A DNA stretch of 64,000 nt from Inia geoffrensis (taxonomy: Eukaryota; Chordata; Mammalia; Artiodactyla; Iniidae). Position 1 is the first letter of the stretch. Every line of letters starts with the position of its first letter. Made by a program: the position numbers and the translations under genes. The stretch lies in NCBI GenBank assembly GCA_036417435.1, contig CM070919.1, positions 36,076,318-36,140,317 of the forward strand, written 5' to 3'. Of the stretch, positions 21,050-33,639 are shown in pieces. The notes beneath the pieces are model-generated. The model saw only the letters and a list, made by a program, of their open reading frames with translations. It was not told the DNA's origin and searched no databases.

Positions 21050-24000
21050 TGCCATTCAAGCTGAGAGTTGGGGGAAGAGCAAAGGGCAGCAGCAAACACG
21101 ACTCTGAGGCAGGAAAACTCCACCTTTCAGGCTGTTTCCATGATGCTTTTTCCCCACCACCAACCTGCCCACTCTAGCCCTCAGTTGGAAATAGCAGTTA
21201 CTTCCTTGAATTCCCATGTGCCTTGTCTGTTCCTCCCTTGTGCTATGTCTACTTTCATTTATCTCACCTCCCCTGAGGGCAGCGTGCATGTCAAATTCAG
21301 TTTGGAAGTCCCCCGCAGCAAAGCCACTATGACCCTCCCCTCTTTCTGTCCACTTTGCCACACCCATCAGCATTCGCCCAGGTGGTTCAATAGAGTGGAA
21401 GCTCAATACTCAGCAGAGGCAGGAGGCCTTTCCTCGGGGCTGGCAGGTCACGTGATCCTTACTCTATTCCTTTCATAGCCAACAGTCCTAATTGCCTGAT
21501 CATTTGGTCAGCTGTCTTGGCTGAGTAGGAAATGGCATGACACTGGGATGTCTTGTAGAACTGAAAAGTGATAAGCTATTTGCCACTCTGGTGATCATAA
21601 GGACATAGTTCTAGGGGCGCGTGGGCAGGAGCTATAAAGCCGTACGATGTAAGTTGGAAGGCCTGAAATGTGTGTATATAATATGTATGATTAATGACAG
21701 CAGAAAGTATTGAAGGAAGAGAAACAGAATAATTATATTAAAAAATTCATGCACAGGATGAGAATGCAGGCTTCGTGAAGCAATTTGAAGTCGCTGGTAA
21801 CTAAAAGAGTTAAAAATGATAGCACAAAAATTGGTCTCACGAAAGAACAGTGTTCTGCAATTGCCTCGTTGTGATATTGAATTCTACTCGAGTAAATTAG
21901 GAGCAGTGTTCTTTTGTTTCGCTGTCATTAAAGAACTCAGTGGTCAATGTCAGTCTCCCCACCAAGATCCTACTGAGTTTTGTGAAATTCTCCAAAAACC
22001 TCTCCAACAGGAAAATGTATAAGCTCTGCCATGTTCGACGGTCTTAATGTGTGAAACTGTGACTGAGAGATCTAAGACTAACCAAATGCACCTCAAGTCC
22101 AGCTTGTTTGTTTTTTAGCAATGTCTTTGACACGTTACGTTATGTCACGTCCCCATCTGATGGAAAATTACTTCCTGTGTCCAACAAGGAATATATTTTA
22201 GGAAGCATGCCAACTACACTTATTTTCCTTGCTGTTTCAAATGGCCGGCACTTTGCCACATCTGTCTTCAGAAGGCCATTTATCAGCAACAGAGGTTGTT
22301 CCTGGTAAAACAGACGGGCTTAAGCTGGCATCCTTGTCACGTGCCCACCTCTGATTGCAAACTAAGGTGTTTTGCATTTTGCACTATATAAGCAACCTTG
22401 AAAAAGACCCCACGACATGAGTTCTGAGAGTGATACTGGGAAGTTTCCAAGTATTCTTTTTAAGAGAGGGACGTGATCCTTTCCTGAGCTAAATACAGGT
22501 AGCTGCATGCCACATCCTCTGAAAACAGCAAATGCCCTTTCGTTTCGTTCGTCTGTGCCCTGCCGTGGTATTATTCACAGTTAATTTTTAGCAGCATGGC
22601 ACAGGTCTTAGAGGGGCAAAGAAACTTTATTCATCCCAATCAGTGAACTGACGGAGAGGGGAGGGGCAGGGGGAGGAAGGGCTGGGAGGAAGAATAGGAA
22701 TTCTTAGAAAAGTTTGGTAATATCTAAAACTGAGTTAGGGGCCCTAGTGGGATTCCTCCCTCTTTTAACAACAAAGTACAGAGTGAAAGAATGTGCTCGG
22801 CTTACTTTGTCTTCCTACTTTGTTTGATCGGAAAGAACAATCAGATAGGGCTGATTTCTGAAGACTTTTGCTCAGAATAGAGAGATCTCGGGTGCCCCCC
22901 GCCACAGCCCGTCCTTGTCAACAGGAGGCATCCGGTACTGACACCAGCGCCTGAGAACACTCAGATGCTCAACGCTTTCTCTTTCATTTTAAAATCTACT
23001 GCTGGGAATTCTCTTTACACAATACATTGGCTGGTAAGTGTTTAGAGAGGAATGGATCCCAAGGGAGAATAAAGCGTGAACCTCCAAGGCAGTGAATGGA
23101 CACCGAAGGAATCAAATATTTTAAGGTTAAAGTCGAGAAATTTATCTGGGGGCGGGGGGCGGTTGGAGGAGGTGGAGGGAGATACTGAGAGGAGCTGCAG
23201 AAAGAAAGACAATGGATTCTCTCTACCTGGATCCACATCTCTCGTTTGACCTCTCGTTGATCACGTGGCCCTCTCCCTACCCGCACACGACTAGCATCCT
23301 TAGGTTATCAAACAGTTGGGCATAAAAGGCAACGTCGTAAGAAGGACACTTCACCTCAGAGGATTCCGAGACAAGCTGGAAATCCTCTTGGAGGATTTCT
23401 GCCGAGAAACGTAGCACCTTTGTATCCCAGATAAAGGCCTCAAGCTTTACGGGAGAGTGCAGATAAATCGTTTTTCTAAAATCCGTTTTTAAAGACATGT
23501 ATGTCACTGACTATGTTAAATATTTAAAAGAGCCACCTTAACTAAAGCGCAGGATGCACTGCATGCATAGTAAAGTCAGAGGACAGGTTATAAGGACTTC
23601 AGGTTTTGCAAATTCTTAATTTAGTGGGAGAGTAATATCTCAAAAGTTACCTCCGTGGCTCTTTTCAATCATATGATAAGATGGGGGTCTTTTGTTTGCT
23701 TTTGGTTTTGTTTTGTTTTTAAGCAAGAACACAATTCCACTGGAGTACATTTGATTTTATCTCCAAGTAGGGTGAGTTCTAGGGCTATAGTTAGTTGTAT
23801 GGCTACCAATTAATTGCACGTGAAAATCAAGAGCTATGGTGTATTTCTACTCTAGAGCTATTTGTTGTACTTAGTGAAATACAAACTGCATTTTTTGAAA
23901 TGCAAAACTTAGTTAGAAACAGGTCAAAAAGCCAATAAGATTTTAGGTCTTATATTGACCCTACTTTATTTTACCCCATTTAGCAGCTTACTAAATACAT

Positions 24001-26210
24001 TTAATAAAATTCAGGTTTGGCTTTGAGAGTCTTGCCAGGAATAGAGTAAAACTGGCCCCAGATATAGAAATAAAAGGTCATTTTACTTTGAACATTAAGT
24101 AAATTGGCCACTAGCACATGTGCTCTTGTACCTTTTTTATAGAGGTCTATAATAAAAATGATAAGTATACCCTACTTCTAACATCTTTATATATCTGTGA
24201 TTCAACTCTTCAATTATATCTAAACCTCTGAGAAATAAATCAGTCTGATTTTCAGTTGTTCTTTTCATTCTCTAAGAAACTACTTAAAGCTCCTAATCTT
24301 TGATTGTTAACATTTTCCTTTCTGTTTCTGAAGGGCAACATTTTAATCTTTGAGGAAGCAGAACGATAGTTAAGATGCTCTGGAGTGTGTGATAAAAGCA
24401 GATGATAGAGATTTGAAATCAGTTTTTCTTGTCTTTGAAGGAGCAAAAACCAAAATTTTGAGGGAGAAGCCATAAGCTCTTCCTTGCTTTTTACTTGCAA
24501 GCTAGAGTCAGCTAAGTGAAAAGAGATCAGAAATAGTATCTAGAATCAGATGCTGAGTGGCTGGGGCAGGATTAGGCGAAAAGAGTTGTGAAGAGATAGG
24601 ATGAAAGCAGGATGAAAATGGGAGACTTGGTCCATTTTATAAGCAACTCAATGCAGTTTTCATGCTACAGACATGATTTTAACCGGTATGACTTCAACTT
24701 TATGATCCCCTTGATTTTCAAGAGCCATCAACTTTATTACACTTTTTATCGTATTGATTTCTTTAAGCTTTGCTTTGCCCTTACCAAACAATTTTGAATT
24801 TACAGTATTTGAGAGGAACCCTATCACCTAAAGAAAATCAATGTCAAAATTCTTAACCAGTTTTACCAAAATGCATGTGAGGAATCACAGATTCTTTTTG
24901 CTGAGGTTGCTCTTGTATTTCAGTAACATTTCTAAAACAGATATTGAGTTAATTTTACATAAAATAGGAACAAAGGTTTTGGTACCCTAGTGGAAGGGAA
25001 GTTCAACTAAAAGTATAAGTTACTACACACAGATGTACTCATTCGTTTTGAGGAAAATATTCCCAGTACAGTACTATGGTATCTTCTTAGGAGTAGACTA
25101 TGGGTTACCTCGAACCATCAGCTAAATACATTTTCTATAGCAAATCCCAAGTTTTAAACGTTCAACTTGCCACACACACAAAAGCTGAAGATGAATTTTA
25201 AGATATCATAATATACTTAAAATTGCTGACGTCAGTCAAGGGAATGTTTCTGGTGCTCTCACTTGCTATGGAATTAAAATCTCAAAAAAATGACTGTGCA
25301 GTATTATAGGTCACGTATACCTAGAAATTAAGAAGTATCTGTTGCCTAGACACATATATGCAGTAACTCTGATTGTGGCACCTGCAATTTATGGCATTAA
25401 AATACATGTTAAGGGTCCATGTTCCCTATCTCAATATGTCACGCATCTCTGAAAGTTCAGGATCTAGTTCAAATTTTGTTTATGAGGTGGAACTCACCAA
25501 ATAGGGTTTCACTTGCATGATTCAAAAATTAGTCATTCTCTACAAAATGCCTACATTTGGGCTGCTCTGAGTTGCGGACCAGAACTCTTTTATGGAAAGA
25601 GCAGGGAAGCGGTTGCAGATGGTATTGGATCTGACTGTTGTCCTTTGACTTATCTCGGTCACCTCTAGTTCCTTGTACAGCTTTCAAATCACTACTGATG
25701 GGGAAGTAGGCTCCCAGTGAAAAACCATGACCGGCGGGTGAAAGGCAGTCCCTTTGGCTGATGTGCATGACTTGGGCAGCACGGATGGAGTGTCGGGCCA
25801 GGTACCCGCACGGCACCTAATAGCTGCTCACTTTTCCATCTTAGTGCATGTCTGCCTTCAGTCATCTGACATTAAAATAAAAAACAAAAAACCTGCAAAG
25901 TTATTTAAAAGACTAAGTTGTTGGTTTTTTTTTTTCCCCTGGGCTGTCACTTTAGACCTCGTGTGAACTTCACACATCAGTTTTGATTAGCCTCAGTACT
26001 GTACGAATAGGTCCTATTGCCATACCTGAAGACAGTCTTCATGTGATTATTACCTTGTCCAAATACTTCATGGAATGCTCCTCTACATATCCATGTTTCT
26101 ATTTATTTAGTAATTGGCATAGGGTTATGCAAAATCAGTGGAAACTGTCTTTCTTCTTACATTCATATGTGCTTTTAAAGTAAAAAATAAATTTAAAAAT
26201 TACATACTTG
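21050..26210. other. No gene recognised
   Basis: About 5 kb of largely unique DNA. The stretch 23145-23178 is G-rich (GGGGGCGGGGGGCGGTTGG). Open frames up to 136 codons (21068-21478) show no family signature. No RNA gene or young transposon is seen. Confidence 0.45.
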
Positions 26211-26219
26211 ATTGTACCT

Positions 26220-26350
26220 GCAGCCAACAGTACTGTATGGTACACTAGACTGAACACTACACACTACTGTATTGTACACTGTATTTTACGATTTGTTAAG
26301 AAGGTAGGTCTTGTGATAAGTGTTCTCACCACAATAAAATATTTTTTTAA
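26220..26350 (+). mobile_element. Possible L1 3' end remnant
   Basis: GTGATAAGTGTTCTCACCAC then AATAAAATATTTTTTTAA resembles older L1 3' UTR ends. The preceding bases repeat ACTGTA/TGTAC motifs. Diverged; low certainty. Confidence 0.35.
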
Positions 26351-26359
26351 ATTTGCATT

Positions 26360-27950
26360 GTTGAACCTTTTAATTTTTTAGCCAATTTCTAAAAAGCTTA
26401 CATCTTCCTGGGTACGCATTTATGGGGTTGCCATTTCAATCCACTTCACTGAGACTCTCAGCATGCGTTTGATTGCGTGTCCAAATATATGGCAGACTTT
26501 TGGGCTAACTTGCATTTTGCAAAATACATGTCATATAATCAGGCACTTCATCCAACAGAAGCCTATCTGAGCACCTATAAAGAGGACAACCCCAGCTTTT
26601 GCAAATGAGACTCCTTCCCAATTTGGTGTTTGCATATACAGGTTTTTTGGCCATAAAGATAGGGCCAAAAGCATCCATGTCAAAACAGAGCAGTCAAATT
26701 TACATCTATTTTCTATTTTAGCTGTCAAATGAGTCAATACACGTCCATGCTGATTCCTTGGGAATGACGTTGATTTAAAGGCTGTCTTGTTTATTTTTCA
26801 CACGATGACTGAAATATCTATGCATACATTACTTTTACATGTAAAGTTATACAGTGTTGATGGATTTCGTAGTCTTTTTATGACAAGGCAGTATAAAAAA
26901 ACCTTTCTTTCCATGACTACCAAAGAAAGCATTGGGGTTAAATGACAGCACTCCCCTAGCTATTTGTCTGTCACAGAGAACAGTAAATTGTAGCCTGTCT
27001 CAAAGCTGGTATTTAGACACATTTTGAGATTAATGGTTTTGCATAGACACTTGGGAGTCCAAGTGATTTTGAGATGAGATCTATCAAGAATATCCTCTGG
27101 TCCAAACTAAGCCGAAGGGCTTTTTGAAGTTTAGTACCATGAGTTCCACGTATATGAAATTTTATTGGTAAACAGACTGCACTGACATTGAAAATTCTAT
27201 CGCATTCTTTATAGCCTAAAAAATGAAGAAAGATCTTTAGCTAAAGCCATGGTAACTGGCCCCATTAATGTCTTGCTTTTATAAATCCAGACCAGAGAGT
27301 TATTTTCTTTTTCTACTGAACATTTTCATCAAGCCTGCGCATTTGTACTTAAAGAAGCAGATGTCCAAAGAAACGTTTGATGTGATAAATGAACAATCAC
27401 AAAGAAAACGTTAGTTAAGTAGTATGAGTCACATGAGAAAACAATTCAGCTAAGAAAGTGCTGGTTCATTTATTTTCAATAACACCAGCTTACCTTTAGT
27501 GCTGTACTATAATCTGGTAAGTATTCTTACAGCTGGTGAATTTGAACACCTTAAAGGTGATGAACGAAATATTGAAGTATGTAGAAGTCACACGAAGGGA
27601 AAAGTGCACAGTAGTTTAGGCTTTGCAGTTTTTAGCGGATATGCTGACTACTTCTATAAATTAACTTCTCTGTATGGACCTATCACGAAGCTCAGGAGAA
27701 TACGGGGTTTAAAGTAACAGATTTACAAAGAGTAATTTCTTTTCCCTTTAGTCTCAGTGTTGGTTCAAGTAAGCACTTGGATAAAAATAAGTTTTAATAC
27801 TTAATATTTTAAGCACTTTAGTCATATGTTAAAATTAGAAATATTTTTACTAATGCTCACTCTATTTTTGTGATGCTCCCCGAATTTCAAAAATTTACAT
27901 TTTTGTAAAAGGTTGAAGAGGTGAAATCCAATTTTATGAAGAACTTTTAA
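26360..27950. other. No gene recognised
   Basis: Unique AT-rich DNA. Nothing coding or structural stands out. Confidence 0.5.
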
Positions 27951-27959
27951 CAAACAACT

Positions 27960-28330
27960 CTATAAAAAAATATTTCCCTGGCAGGTAACCTATGAGAATT
28001 ATTGAACAAATAAGTAGTTATGGAACACCTATTGTGAACAAGGCATATTGTGCTGTAGACAAAGTCAGAGATACAAGTATTGGACATGGTTCCTTCCCTC
28101 CTTAGCACGGTCATTGAACCAGTGGTGTGATGATTAGAACTATGAAAAGATACATGCCAGCAACAGACAGAAAACATTTGCTCACCTATGTGAACTCAGG
28201 TAGAGAGAAGACTCCAGCCCTGAGGGTCATGAATGGTAGTTGGAGAAAAGCAGGAGAGGACAGTGGAGTTGGTGTTAGGCATAGAGTGCGGGAACCCAAG
28301 AGATGGAAACAGGAACGTAAAAGGTAAAAT
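27960..28330 (-). repeat. Old degenerate mammalian repeat, family unnamed
   Basis: TTATTGAACAAATAAGTAGT, GGAACACCTATTGTGAACAA and AGATACAAGTATTGG follow the same layout as the repeat at 20.79 kb. Very diverged. Confidence 0.35.
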
Positions 28331-28334
28331 CAAG

Positions 28335-28545
28335 ACCAGTGCCTAAAACCATGGATGTGGACACCAAACAGGCCTGGGTTCAAATCCTACTTCTGAGTTG
28401 CAGTAGTTATATAATTGACTGGCTATCTCTACCTGTAGTCTCCTCACTTGCACAATAGCTGGCTTGCTGGGCATTGTCAAATGTCAACGAGGTAATGTAT
28501 GTAGAGCGCTTAACGTTGAGCCTCCAATAGATACGTAATTAACCT
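28335..28545 (+). mobile_element. MIR SINE (near full length)
   Basis: GGCCTGGGTTCAAATCCTAC (tRNA-derived B-box region), then the core with CTCCTCACTTGCACAATAG, then GGTAATGTATGTAGAGCGCT at the 3' side. Order and spacing match MIR. Confidence 0.8.
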
Positions 28546-28589
28546 TGAATCAATCTTAGCTATTAGCTAATAGCATTAATTTTTTTTTT

Positions 28590-28870
28590 AAGTAGAAAAG
28601 ATCCAATTTGGCCTCACACAGAGAAGTGCTAGGATATAAGTCTAAAAAGCAGAGGACAACTCGGAAAGCTAGACTAAGAAATTTGATTTCATTGGGGACC
28701 CACTCAAAATTTTTGCATAGAGAGAAGACATCATGGAAGCAGTGCTTAGAAACCCTAGTGAGGAGTCGGGCTACAGTTGCTTGCGGAGCAGGGAGACGGG
28801 GGAGACTAGGGAAGGGAAGCTTTTCCCCTGGCTGACGAGACACGAGGTGAGACGAGTCTGCCATAGGGCA
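28590..28870. repeat. Probable old repeat, unnamed
   Basis: TTTGATTTCATTGGGGACCC through GAAGCAGTGCTTAGAAACCC resembles the downstream part of the ancient repeat seen at 40.75-41.4 kb. Alignment is by eye only. Confidence 0.25.
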
Positions 28871-28879
28871 TGGAAGCGG

Positions 28880-29505
28880 AGCTAGAACAGGAATGTTTGG
28901 AAAATAAATTGTGCGCTGTGGATTTGGTTAGAGCTAACTCTCTAGGAAGAAACCTACTCACTAAGGGCTCTCTCTGCATATTATTGCTGAACAGTCACAG
29001 CAGAAAAATAGGAACAGAACCTTGATGGTGTGTCTTTTTTGAGATACATGTTGGCAGTTGAGGGGAGGTGGGGAAAGCTAGCTGGAGTTGAACTTCTCAC
29101 ACCCCCTTGTTCAGAAATTTCCCTCCAACTTCCTTCCCTGGGTTTTTTCCCTTCATCTCACACATCCAACACCCCTCTGAAACTAAATACGGGTGGAAGA
29201 TTCTATAGCTCAGAGGAGAATGAAACAGACATGTCTTAGCCTTTTTTGCCTGCTCTGTTACCAGATCATTTTTCTTACTGGCTAATTCATTACAGACTGC
29301 TAGGGAGGTGGTCTCCGGCTCTGTTGCTTAGGACTGTGATTCCACCCAATGTGCCAGGGGCAAAGGGGACTTGGTAGCAAAGCATCAGCTAACCCTGACC
29401 CACATGTATCGGTCGTTTTATCCTGCCTCAAAAGGCACGTTCCTAGATTTTCCATCATTTATAAAGTCCCATCCTGAAGATAATGCCACCTTGCTTCTGC
29501 TAAAA
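28880..29505. other. No gene recognised
   Basis: Unique sequence; open frames under 80 codons without signature. Confidence 0.5.
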
Positions 29506-29509
29506 ATGA

Positions 29510-29605
29510 TACGTGTCTCAGTGGAAATAAGACTTGAATCATCTGAAAAACGGGGGAAATCATGCCCACATCACAGGTTTATCATAAGGATTAAATGATT
29601 TCAAG
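29510..29605 (+). mobile_element. MIR SINE fragment
   Basis: TCATCTGAAAAACGGGGGAA, CATGCCCACATCACAGG and ATAAGGATTAAATGATTTCA match the MIR core and 3' side. It ends where the next L1 begins. Confidence 0.7.
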
Positions 29606-29609
29606 TGGT

Positions 29610-30450
29610 TTTTAGTTGAGGTGAAATTTGTATTAACGTAACAATACCATTGTGACGTGAACAGTTCAGCGTCATTTAGGACATTCACAACGTTGTACAA
29701 CCACCACTTCTATCTAGTTCCAAAACATTTTCATCACCGCAAAAGGAACTCAGTCCCCGGTTAGCCGTCATTCCCCCGTTCCTCCCTCCCCCAGCTCCTG
29801 GTAGCCGCTAATCTGCTTTCTGTTTCTATGGATGTAGCCGTTCTGGGTATGTTTCATAGAAAGGCAGTCACACATTATGTGACCCTTGTGTCTGCCTTCT
29901 TTCACTTAGCACAATGTTTCTGAAGTTCATCCACATTGTAGCATGTGTCAGTAGTTCACTCCTTTTATGGCTCAATGGTATTCCATTGAATGTATATACA
30001 GTACCGTTAACCATCACCTGTTAATGAACATTCAGGTTGTCTCTACCTTTTAACTATCGTGAATAATGCTGCTGTGAACATTTGTGTACAAGCATTTGTT
30101 TGAGTACCTGTTTTCGATTTGCGGGGCTGGGGGGTATGTATTTAGGAGTGGAACTGCTGAGTCATAGAGTAATTCTATGTCTAACCTGTTGGGGACCAGC
30201 TGAACTGTTTCCCACAGGGCCGTATACTATTTTATACTCTGACCAGTGATGCGCAAGTGTTCCATTCTTCCAAATCCCAGCCAATACATGTTTCCCCCAT
30301 TTTTTGCATCATAGCCATTATAAGTGAGTGTCAGATGACACCTCACTGTGGTTTTTATTTGCATTATCTCAATAACTACTGATGGTGAGCATCTTTCCAT
30401 GCGCTTGTTGGCCATCTGTATATCTTCTTCGGAGAAATACCTATTCAAGT
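29610..30450 (-). mobile_element. Older L1 3' fragment with ORF2 C-terminus
   Basis: On the minus strand 30448-30300 encodes RYFSEEDIQMANKRMERCSP and then VIEIMQIKTTVRCHLTLT. This corresponds to the ORF2 C-terminal region of the L1 at 61.8 kb ([19 protein letters not shown]). Leftward the frame decays into the terminal ORF2/3' UTR complement (CAATGGTATTCCATTGAATG at 29971-29990). Divergence is higher than in the 60.7-62.7 kb copy. Confidence 0.88.
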
Positions 30451-30520
30451 CAACTCAAATGTTTTTATGTACGCAAAGTACTAAACCTATTGCGAAGAAA
30501 GCAATAAGCAGTCTATAAGC

Positions 30521-30570
30521 AGCAGCTAGCAATAACAAAGTTAACAGCAGCTAGCAATAACAAAGTTAAC
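30521..30570. repeat. Exact 25-bp tandem duplication
   Basis: Two identical 25-bp units beginning AGCAGCTAGCAATAACAAAG, ending GTTAAC, followed by a partial third unit (AGCAGTAACAACAACAATAA) that grades into AAT repeats. Confidence 0.95.
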
Positions 30571-30599
30571 AGCAGTAACAACAACAATAATAATAAAGA

Positions 30600-31880
30600 G
30601 ATTTGGATTCTGGTCTGGGCTCCATCACAGCCAAAGTTTGTGTCTTTAGCCAAATCCATTAGGAAATAAATTTAAAAATAGAAACGGAGAAAGTCCTGAC
30701 TCCCTGACTTGGACTCTTTTAAATTTTGTTGATTTTTCTGCATATGTGAAAATAGGGGTTATACTAAAAATACAAGCTTGAATATGGAGGACACATTCAC
30801 AGAGCCAGCCACATTTTCCAGTGGCACTTGGGCATCCCCTTTCACGGATCTGGGCTCTGCTGGGACCTACTGTGGGCATCTCTGCCCTGGGAACTTCCTT
30901 ATCTTCAATCCATGCAAGTGTCCTTTCTGTCTTTCTTCCTCTGTCTTCCGTCCTCCCTTCACATCTGCAGCCCTTCAGACCTGAAAGGAGAGTAAGAGTT
31001 CAGTGTTGAGGGTCTGGCAGCCTTCCGTCTAGGAGCTTTCAGAGATATTACCTTATCTGTTCGCTGCTGAGTGATGCTGAAATACGACTGCAGAAGCCAG
31101 ATATGATATGTGGTGCAGGGACCCATCTTAGATGAACGGAGTGTTCATGAAAGGGCTGGAGAGGCTGGGCTGCCTCAGACTAAAGCAGCTGACTCATGGC
31201 CCGTGGCCGTAAACGATTCCCACCCCCCCATCCCCTGCTCAGGGTTCAGTGTTTCTCAGTGAAGGCTACAAAGATATTATTGCATGGATTTACTATGAGT
31301 TTGAGGCCAAAATAAAAGCCACTGTAGCAACGCCATCAACTTATAATGTGCCTGACCAAAGCTTTGGAAGATACGACCCAAAGCGATAATTAAAAAAGAA
31401 TCTTCCCGTCTATACGAAATCCCAGCAGTTGCAAAGGAGAGAGGAAAACCCTAGTGGGCTTTTAAGAATTCTGAGTTACCTGGAGAAACCCAGTTCTGCC
31501 TCCTGAGATAGATCTGACTCCATTGCTGGAGTCTTGGTGATTTCTCCAAGGCCCTTCAGGTGGAGTGAGATTCCCTCTCTCTGCTCAGGGACTAGCCGTG
31601 CCTGGTCTCTGCAGTATAGGATGAGTTTAATCTACTTACTTTCAAACATGTTTTAATTATGTTTTAAAAGTTTGTGCTTCCGTTAACTGACAGTCTGATT
31701 TCTCTATCTAGGACTGCTTTTGAGGGTCATTTTTTTTTTTTTTTTCTGTTCAGTTACGTTACCATGATTTTAGCCATTGTTACGTACATTGCATTAGTGG
31801 ACTTGCACCGTCTGCCAGGAAGGGGCGCTAGAAGTTTCTGGAACACCTTCTGCACGATGCACCATGCTGCCTATATCACT
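30600..31880. other. No gene recognised
   Basis: Unique sequence with a T-run near 31729-31745. No gene evidence. Confidence 0.5.
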
Positions 31881-31889
31881 CCTGAGGCA

Positions 31890-32020
31890 ACTCCTTGAGA
31901 TTGGCAGTGACATCGTTCCCATTTTATATGAATGCTGAGGACAGAGAGTTCCCATAGTTCTGTAGTCAGTGGGTAGCAGAGTGGGGATTTGAATGGAGCT
32001 GTGTCTAACCCGAGCCTACA
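31890..32020 (-). mobile_element. MIR SINE fragment
   Basis: CATTTTATATGAATGCTGAG, GACAGAGAGTTCC and GGTAGCAGAGTGGGGATTTG are the complement of the MIR core (CATTTTACAGATGAGGAAAC ... GCAGAGCTGGGATT type). Confidence 0.75.
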
Positions 32021-32237
32021 TTCTTTCCACCAAACTCTCTGCTGGTAGAACAGAAACACATTTCTAAAGGACTTGTTGCTGGGAGAGTCAGTTGGGCGAA
32101 GACATCCGTATTTGTTTTCACCTAAAGGCTACCAGATTTGTAAAGGCTACCAAATTAAGGGGTTGAGAAGAGCAGTGGGACTTGGCAAATAGCTTCTCAT
32201 TGTTGAGAATAATGAGAATAGAGAACCTTTAATAGAG

Positions 32238-32259
32238 TTAAAGTTAATTTTAACTTTAA
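32238..32259. repeat. Short perfect inverted repeat (10-bp arms)
   Basis: TTAAAGTTAA and TTAACTTTAA are separated by TT. AT-only context; probably chance or a minor cruciform. Confidence 0.9.
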
Positions 32260-32269
32260 AAATTAAAAA

Positions 32270-33600
32270 AAACAAACGCTACCTCTATGTGCAGTTTCAT
32301 CACCATTCACAATTTTTTTAAACCTAGATTGCTTATACCAAGCAATAAACATCTTTTGGCCCCTAGAATGGGAATTAAGGACAATTTTCATTATAGCAAT
32401 TAAACTGTCTAAATGTAATTGATAAATGTAAAAAAAAAAGAAACCCAGAAAAGTAATATATTTCCCTACTTGATGAAAAGAGCTTCAAATGTTATATTCT
32501 CAAAAGAATATTTAATTAACTTCTGAATAGGAGTATGAACCTTACTTTTCTTTTTATGCTAAATTTTCCTAAAATATTCTGGTACTAGGGTCTTTCCTAC
32601 CCACACACATGCACAAAGATGTTGTAAAGAAAAACACATTGCTGGTGATGTATTTTAAAGAATCCTACAAAACATTTGAGTAATGATCTATAAACATGAA
32701 GAACTTTGGTAGTTAAAGATGAAAAAATGTATTAGTGATTTACATTAAAACTTCATGAGATGCATTATCTATGAGTACAAATGTTAAAAATGAACGTTTT
32801 CCAGTATACTGAAATAAATGTTGTAAATCAGTACAAATTAATAGGTGTTAGATTTTATACAAGATTAAATCCGCATGGAAAATGGATTTAAAAATTAGAC
32901 TATGAGAGAAAAAAAGACATCGTGAAATGAAATAAAATTATACAGAGTTAGAAAATCTTCTGAACCTAATTCACCGCAAGAGGAAGAAACAAAACGCTTC
33001 ATGAGTAGGGTTAAAGGTGATAAAGCAAAGTACCTAGTTCCATGTCACTTGTAGACCCAGTAATAGGCGGCAAAGTAAAAAGAAAATGGATTTAAAGAAT
33101 TTGTAGAGGTAACTCTGAAAAAAGAGAATAATAAATGAGGCAACAGAACAATAATTTGTTTCTTCGGAAGCTGAGTATTCCAATTGCATTGTGACACTGA
33201 AATATCAGCATTCCATCGTACGGGGTTTTGATATTGTGTTACATTGCTTTGTAACATAACGTCATAAAATGAATCCAGCCACTTGCAGTACACTCTTTCT
33301 CAGGCCTTTTCCCTGCCCATTAGAATTGAAGGAGTCTCACAGGAAGGACACGATTGGAACCAAATCCCCAGGAATTCCTGCCATCCCTGTTCCGTCTTAT
33401 TTCACTGATGCCTCCTTTTTGGGCTCTCAACTTGAATACACACCCCGTATTTGTTTATTTGTCCTTTTACCGGACTTAGCCTAGTGTGCAAACTTTATAT
33501 TCAGTTTTGCCAGGTGTGTTATACACCAGGCAAATGTTAATTATTTCTTCCTATATCCAAAACCTGGGACACTCTCAGGAAAATACACACATGCATTCAT
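32270..33600. other. No gene recognised
   Basis: Very AT-rich unique DNA; no supportable gene or repeat. Confidence 0.5.
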
Positions 33601-33608
33601 GCACACAG

Positions 33609-33631
33609 CACACACACACACACACACACAC
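33609..33631. repeat. (CA)n microsatellite
   Basis: About 11 uninterrupted CA units. Confidence 0.95.
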
Positions 33632-33639
33632 GGACACTG

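Noticed and set aside
25529..25816. 95-codon minus-strand open frame.
   Set aside because: I considered a transposase or zinc-finger fragment but saw no motif. Treated as chance.
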